From positions 186,001 through 250,000 of the forward strand of contig JACONQ010000002.1 of NCBI GenBank assembly GCA_014281115.1: DNA of 64,000 bases, written 5' to 3'. Positions within the stretch are counted from its first letter, which is position 1; every line of letters begins with the position of its first letter. A model generated the notes under the pieces. That model was not told the origin of the DNA. It made no database searches and worked only from the letters and a program-made list of their open reading frames with translations. The DNA is from Laburnicola sp. R22_1. Its lineage: Eukaryota; Ascomycota; Dothideomycetes; Pleosporales; Didymosphaeriaceae. Positions 58,329-64,000 of this stretch are shown in pieces. The translations under genes and the position numbers were made by a program.

Positions 58329-59622
58329 ATGCCGACCGAACTGGAAGAGGTGAGCAAGCCGCCGGAATGGACCCTTTCGTCTCTAATGCATGCAGCTCGT
58401 CGAGTTTCTGCACCATGGCAACACGCAAATCCGACAAGCCGGTGCGCGCGCCCCTCCACAGCCCCGCCATTCACAGCAGCTGATGCAAGCCAGCGGCCGA
58501 ACACCTCGTGGGCTACTCGCAGTCGGACTTGGGCCTCTTTAAGCGCGTGCAGCTCGAGCCCGTCAAGGACCTCAAGCTGCTCGTCAAAGACTATGTGCCC
58601 ATCGCGAAGAACGCCCTCACCATCCTCGTCAACATCTCCCACGATGCCCAAGTGCTCGCGTCGCTGACCAACGATGACGCCTTCCTCGAGACGCTTCTCT
58701 CGCGCATAACCGTATGCTCATTCGACTCTACCGGGCGACGTGCCACCTGGGGCTGACAACGGGGTAGAGCAAGAAGGAGGCCGGTGCGAACGAGATGGCC
58801 ATGCTCCTCGCCAACATGGCCAAAGACGACTTGCTGCAGCGCGTGCTGGAGCTGAAGCGCGACATACCGAAGGAGCTGTCCAGGTCAAATTGGGCCATGG
58901 ACCAGCTGATGGACTGCTTCGTCAAAGGAGCCGACGGCGGCTACAACAAGGACGCCGACTACGACTACCTGGCCTACTTCTTCGCCGACCTGTCAAAGTT
59001 TCCCAAGGGCCGCGAATACATGACCACCCCACAGGCCCACGACGCCAACATCATCCCATTGACAAAATTGCAAGTCTTCACTTCGCACAACTCCCACATT
59101 CGCCGCCTCGGTGTTGCCTCCACCATCAAGAACTGCGCCTTCCACGTACCGGCACACCAAACCCTCCTCTCTAACCTTTCGCCCGACCCGACTCTGCCCC
59201 CACCATCCGTCGGCGCAAACCTCTTGCCCTACCTCCTCCTTCCGCTCATGGGCCCGGAAGAGTACTCGGATGAGGACACTGAAGGCATGCTAGACGAGCT
59301 ACAGTTGTTGGAGCCCGACAAGGAGAGGGAAAAGGACACAGATATACTGACGACCCATTTGGAGACCTTGTTGTTGCTGTGTACAACAGAACAGGGGAGG
59401 AAGATCTTGCGGCAGATCAAGGTCTATCCCATCGTTCGCGAGTGCCATCTGCACGTCGATGATGAGGGAGTGCGGGAGGTGTGCGACCGCGTCGTGCAAG
59501 TCATCATGCGGAAAGAGGAGGGCGAAGAAGAAGACGAGGGACTCCCCAATGCTGCTGGCGGCGGCAAGCTAGTCGAGCTGAAAGACGAAGACGAGGATGA
59601 ACAGCTTGTCGAGATATGTTGA
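58329..59622 (+). CDS. HGH1: Protein HGH1 homologue (DUF383/DUF384)
   Basis: Model: join(58329..58349, 58396..58441, 58494..58711, 58768..59622), 379 residues; the two short first exons give MPTELEE and LVEFLHHGNTQIRQ, joined in phase. HGH1 is an armadillo-repeat cochaperone that assists folding of translation elongation factor eEF2 with the TRiC/Hsp90 machinery in the cytosol. Family blocks are VPIAKNALTILVNISHD, ANEMAMLLANMAKDD, DYDYLAYFFADLSKFPKGRE, RRLGVASTIKNCAFHV, LLPYLLLPLMGPEEYSDEDTEGM and VYPIVRECH. The acidic C-terminus is usual. Introns are 46, 52 and 56 nt. Confidence 0.93.
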
Positions 59623-59711
59623 GATTCTCCAAGGTACCGTAAAATATACAAATGCCCATATATATTGCGTATGTGATGTACAAATTCGTCTATATGCATC
59701 CGATATCACCG

Positions 59712-61572
59712 TTACACTTTGGCATGTCTAATTCCATCCAGGCCACTGCTCCTCCCGCTATCTGCGTTTGTCTCAATTTCCTTTTCTATCTCACTCCCTT
59801 CTTTGAGTGGACTCTCATTGCCTTCAGCCGAGACTTCACCCAAAACCTTAATCTCAGCGCCCACCTCTTCATCCCTATGCCGCTTTCCCTGTACAGCATT
59901 CGCCACCTCAGCCGTCCTCCCATCCGCACTCATCTTATCCCTCTTCCTAAAACTCCACCCACCCCTCCACCCAACCCACCGCGTCTCCCACGGCCCCCTC
60001 GCCACCATAACCAAAATCGCGCCCCCAATAAACCCTACACTCGCACTCCCACTCCCGATCCACCCCGCCGCCGCATAAATATGGTTCCCCGCCGCCGTCC
60101 CCACCAGCTGCCCACAAAACGTCGCGACCATAAACGCCGTATTCACCCCATTCCGCCTCTTCGGCTCGACCGCATAGATACCACTCCGATTCGCAATCTG
60201 CGCCGTCTGCATGCCGAAATCCAGCAGGAAGGCTTGCAGCACGGGGCCCGCGACGGTGAAAGTGCCGAGATAGGTGCCGAGACATATGCCTAGGAGGCAG
60301 CACGCGAGGCCGAGGAGGACGGACATGTGAGGCACGAAGGTGTCTGTTACGTGGCGGGCGTAGAGGGGGCCGAAACACATGGCTGCTATGCCGATGAGGC
60401 CGAAGAGACCGATTGCGAGCGGGGCGTAGAAGTACGGCGGGCCCGCTAGTAAGAACGTCAATGTAGTCCAGAAACTGGTGAACGTGGAGCTGGTGAAGAA
60501 GCCCGCGAGACAGGCTTGCACGAGGACGGGGTGGCGTCCGAGCATCTGGACGATGCTCCATAGGAGGGTGAAGTAGTTGAGCGAGGTGTTTGTTGCGGGG
60601 TAGTCGGGCATGAAGAGCCAGAGGAGGAGGAAGATGAGGTATTGGAGGGCGAGGGCGAGCCAGTAGGTTGTGCGCCAGGTGGTGTAGTTTGAAATTGTGC
60701 CGGAGAGGACGCGCGCGACGAGGATGCCGAGTTGGAGGCCGGAGACGACGATGGAGAGGGCGGCAGCGCGGCGGTGCGGGGGCGCGAGGTCGCCGACTAG
60801 GGGGAGCATGAGTTGCGGGGTTACGGTTGTGATGGAGACGAGGAAGGAGAGGGCGGTGAAGAGGGGGAGGGAGGAGGTTAGGCAGAGGCCTGGTTGGGAG
60901 GGGATAGTTAGTGAGGTTCTTCAGGGGGGGATGGGTACCGTGGGAATATGTTAACTGGTTATCGCTCTCGGGATCTTCAAGAGAGGAACGCGAGTTGAAG
61001 ATATTCACTTGGGACCTTGATACTGCCTTACCGAGCCTGGTATAATGTTAGCTCCTTTCCTCTCTTCTCTTTATATATCGTTCCCCCAGCGAGAACTTTT
61101 TTGGAGAGAAAAACATCCAAACCCACCAAAGCGTAGCCGTAACCCCCACCAAGCCCACCACAAATGCCCTCCGCGGCAACAAATCCCCCAGCGGACAGAG
61201 AAACAACAACCCCGCCGCATACCCCGCCTGCATAACCGTCGGAATCTGCGCCACCCGCTCATACTCGACGCCAAAGTCCCGCGCAAGAATGTTCAGAATT
61301 GGGTGACTGTAGTACAAATTGGCGACGGTGAAGCCGGCCGCGAAGGCGAAGAGGATGTTCATGCTCATGGAGAATTGCGGCGGTTTGGAGGGGTCCCAGC
61401 GGCATCGTGGGGGCGTGTAGGTGAGGATGGTGTAGAGTTTGCGGGGCCATGTTGTTGTTTGGAGATTTGTTGGCGAAGTGGCGGTTGGGACGTCTGATGT
61501 TGTTCTTGTTGGTGTCGTTGGCGGGGTGGCACGTGCCTCTTCGTTGGTGTTTCCATTCGCACTCATCATCAT
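59712..61572 (-). CDS. MFS transporter with a 5-nt microexon
   Basis: Model: complement(join(59712..60889, 61032..61036, 61127..61572)), 542 residues. About twelve hydrophobic segments span the protein, beginning with FSMSMNILFAFAAGFTVANL; PLGDLLPRRAFVVGLVG is the loop motif between helices 2 and 3, and APPHRRAAALSIVVSGLQLG lies in the next pair. Direct GT-AG joining of the two large exons never keeps frame; a 5-nt exon GCTCG, with acceptor ACCAG after GCTAAC and donor GTAAGG, restores it and gives TLWLGLCLTSS. Homology is to drug/metabolite exporters of the DHA-like group; the substrate is unknown. The C-terminal tail is acidic and cytosolic. It converges on HGH1, with only 89 bp between the two stops. 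Confidence 0.85.
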
Positions 61573-61721
61573 CGCCAGACTTGTCAATAAACAAAACAAA
61601 CAAAATTTGTGGCTCTGAATTTGTTTGTTTGACGACTTTCTTGGTGTTGTAGTTTGTTTGTTTGATTTGATGGAGCTATAGAGGCGCTTTTTATTTGATT
61701 GTTTGTTTGATTTTGAGTACT
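61573..61721. other. Spacer between MFS start and hAT transposase stop
   Basis: These 149 bp, rich in TTTG repeats, must contain both the MFS 5' region and the end of the hAT element. No terminal inverted repeat can be fixed without the other end of the element. Confidence 0.4.
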
Positions 61722-64000
61722 TTAAGAGGACTGTGAAAGAGACTCTGGTGGTGTTATAGGCGGCGGCTCCTCCCACTCATGTATGCTAAACTGTTCGTTG
61801 AGCTTATTGTCATCGTACGTTGCCACCACCTTTGCGCTTGGAGGTTTAAAACCTGCTCGAATCCATCGTTGAGTACAAATTAAAGCAGCCAATAGTTGGC
61901 TGCCCATTTTGCGTCTCTGTGGCTCAAGTACGTCGCCAGTACCCGAGAAGACTCGCTCACAGTCAGCGCTGGAGGCAGGGATAGTTAACACGTCCAGCGC
62001 CAATCGTGACAAATTGGGATACCTCGGCTTGAGCTGGTACCAGTATTGGACAGCTGTACAGCCAGTTTTGTACTGTTCTGATGTCCATGTTGGCTCTCTA
62101 AGCCAGCTCTCGTACTCATCCGCCACCCCTATTATCTCGTCGCTGTTGTCAAGTACCGAATCGATCGCGTCGTCAAAGCTGCTCATCGCGTGTTTAGGCG
62201 CAGTTGTTATTGTTGTTGCTGTCGCTAGGGCGGGCTTGTAACGAGCCCAAAGCTGCTCGAAGCTCGCGTGCGTAGCTTGTAACTGTGCGGGCTTCTCACG
62301 CCAGAAGCGTTTAAAGTAGTTCTTGAAGCGTGGGTGGAGTGCCGTGGCAGTGTAGTAGACGGGGATTTTGAGGAGTTTATTAAGGTACTTGCTCGCCTTC
62401 TTGAGCGCAGCACGTACGTTGATAGCGACGTGATCTTCTAGCGCCTCGTCTGGCAGGTAATTGACGCTTTCAAACAGTCTAAGGCGGGCATCTAGGTCAG
62501 CAATAAGAGACTCAAACACAGGGATAACCTCGTATAACGCGCCGTGAGTGCCAGCTTTGCCGCGACCTTGCAAGCGATTAGTTGCGGACTTCAGCGGCTC
62601 AAGCACCTCAATGTACTCGGTAATCACCGCCCAGTCTGCAGCTGCAAGCCCGCCTGATCGCATCCACTGCGGCACAATAGGCGGCTTAGTGTTGTTGCTT
62701 TTGGCAAGCTCGTCAGCGTGCTCAGTCTCTTGTATGTGGTAGGAGGAGTAGCTGTTGATGGCGTGTTGTAGCTCAACACCGCGCTTAAAGCAGTCATAAT
62801 AGCTGTTCCAACGCGTAACTCCAGGCTTGAAAGGCTCACGGCGTCTTGCTGTAGCGCCAGCAGGCATCTCAACTGCTTCGCTGTTCTGACAATCCTCAAA
62901 TATACCCCATTGTTTTGGCGTGTTAATGTAGTTAACAATATCAAGAAACACGCCAAGCGGACCATCTTTCCGCCATTGCTTCATATAAAACTCCTCTTCG
63001 TTGTAGTGTTCAGGCTCGTTATCAAAGGCGTCGGAGTCAGTGCCAAACATAATAGTTTGCCCAACGAGGTTGAGTATGTGGCAAGCGCAGCGGAGGCGTC
63101 GATCGTTGGCGATAAAGCCGTACATTGTGCCGAGTTTATTAACTACAGTATCGTTGTTGTAGGCGTTGTCAAGCACAAAATAGCCCAAATTGCTGCTAGA
63201 AATCTCAAAGTAGCGTAGGATTCGTACGACAGCTTCCGCGATCGCTGAGCCTGTGTGCGCACCAACCAGCTGCGGCAAGGCGATGGGAAGGTCAACTATA
63301 TTGCCTTAAGAGTCAGCGTAGTGCGCACAAATTGCAAAGAAGCCGCGCTTCCCCCCCTTGGTAGTCCAGCCGTCAAAGCTTATGTGTATTTTGCTAGAGG
63401 CCTCAGACAAGGCGCGCTTGACTTGAGGTTGTAGCCAGCTGTAAAGCCTCATCACGAACCTCGAAACGCTGTTGTGAGACCTCCATAGCGCCGCCTCTGC
63501 CTCTGGGTTGGCGAACCTGATCATCGCGCGGAAGGACTCAGTCTCAAACTCGCGTAATGGCCTGTTGTTGTTGACGAGCCATAACACTGCAGCTTGCCTG
63601 AAGCCTTGTACGTCGAAGTTACCCAGCTCCTGCGTTGCATCTTGGCTTAATGTGACCCCGTTTTCTTCCGCCCATCGCAGCGACTTCTGGCCAGGTTCGA
63701 GCGGCCTCTTGTGTACGATAGTGCCTTGTTTGGTGAGCCGATGGCCGGGAAGGTCTTGCTTCAAATGGTTGTTGGCGGCTGTAGTTGACAGAGTGGTCTG
63801 GTGTAGGCCGCCCTTCTTTCTGTTGATGTGACAGTGCTTGCATTGGAAGTAGATCTTCTCAGGGTTAGTACCAAGCTTTCGAAGGCGATAGCCGTGCCTA
63901 AAGACCCAGCTGATGTTGCCTGTGGGTGTGGATAGAGGCACATTGAAGCCCAGCAGGCGCTTCAAGTCAAGGCCTTCGTAGTTGGTGAAGTCAACACTAG
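61722..64000 (-). pseudogene. hAT transposase, truncated by window end, one in-frame stop
   Basis: One reading frame covers the whole segment apart from a TAA at 63306-63308, between CAHYADS and GNIVDLP, probably a C-to-T change of CAA. The N-terminal part has a BED-like zinc finger (FQCKHCHINRKKGG with a downstream HLKQDLPGHR). Catalytic parts are SFDGWTTKGGKRGFFAICAH, YFVLDNAYNND, and the hAT dimerisation domain with TIPASSADCERVFSGTG. The frame continues past 64000, so the N-terminus is missing here. hAT elements move by cut and paste. The nonsense change suggests an inactive copy, although the rest of the frame is intact, so decay is recent. Confidence 0.9.

Overview
This window is fungal nuclear DNA from a filamentous ascomycete (Pezizomycotina). 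The evidence is short GT-AG introns (about 50-100 bp, often with a CTAAC branch site), a divergently transcribed FAS1/FAS2 pair, a UstYa-like (DUF3328) protein, a DUF3468-type transcription factor, and a long AT-rich block almost free of CpA, as expected from repeat-induced point mutation (RIP). The gene content would suit a Dothideomycete, but that is inference and the species is not identified.

Regions: 1-11560 is a RIP-degraded transposon graveyard. It holds a Ty3/gypsy reverse-transcriptase remnant (minus strand), an LTR-like segment and a complete-ended but dead Tc1/mariner element (9770-11093). At 12285-14392 lies a flavin monooxygenase pseudogene broken by indels, a nonsense codon and a 126-bp A-tailed retroposon; a second copy of the retroposon lies at 51765-51878. 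Next come a small secreted protein (15125-15886, minus), a predicted mitochondrial P-loop ATPase (17066-18779, plus) and a transcription factor with an internal 3' duplication (19841-21870, minus).

The core is housekeeping: UTP21 (22376-25674, minus) divergent from the inositol pyrophosphate synthase VIP1 (26188-30596, plus); fatty acid synthase alpha FAS2 (31328-37019, minus) divergent from beta FAS1 (38279-44573, plus); and the nuclear-envelope protein BRL1 (45093-46793, plus). FAS1 and FAS2 encode the two subunits of one cytosolic complex and share a 1.26-kb intergenic region.

The last part mixes accessory and conserved genes: a UstYa-like protein and a CYP52-type P450 (both plus), a decaying disordered-protein gene (minus), a 747-aa proline-rich protein (minus), HGH1 (plus), an MFS transporter whose reading frame needs a 5-nt microexon (minus), and a hAT transposase (minus) with one in-frame stop that runs off the window end.

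No CRISPR array, rRNA or convincing tRNA gene was seen. The best leads are a BRL1 gene with two alternative C-terminal membrane exons, where one isoform's stop codon doubles as the splice acceptor; the A-tailed retroposon family with clear target-site duplications; and the MFS microexon.
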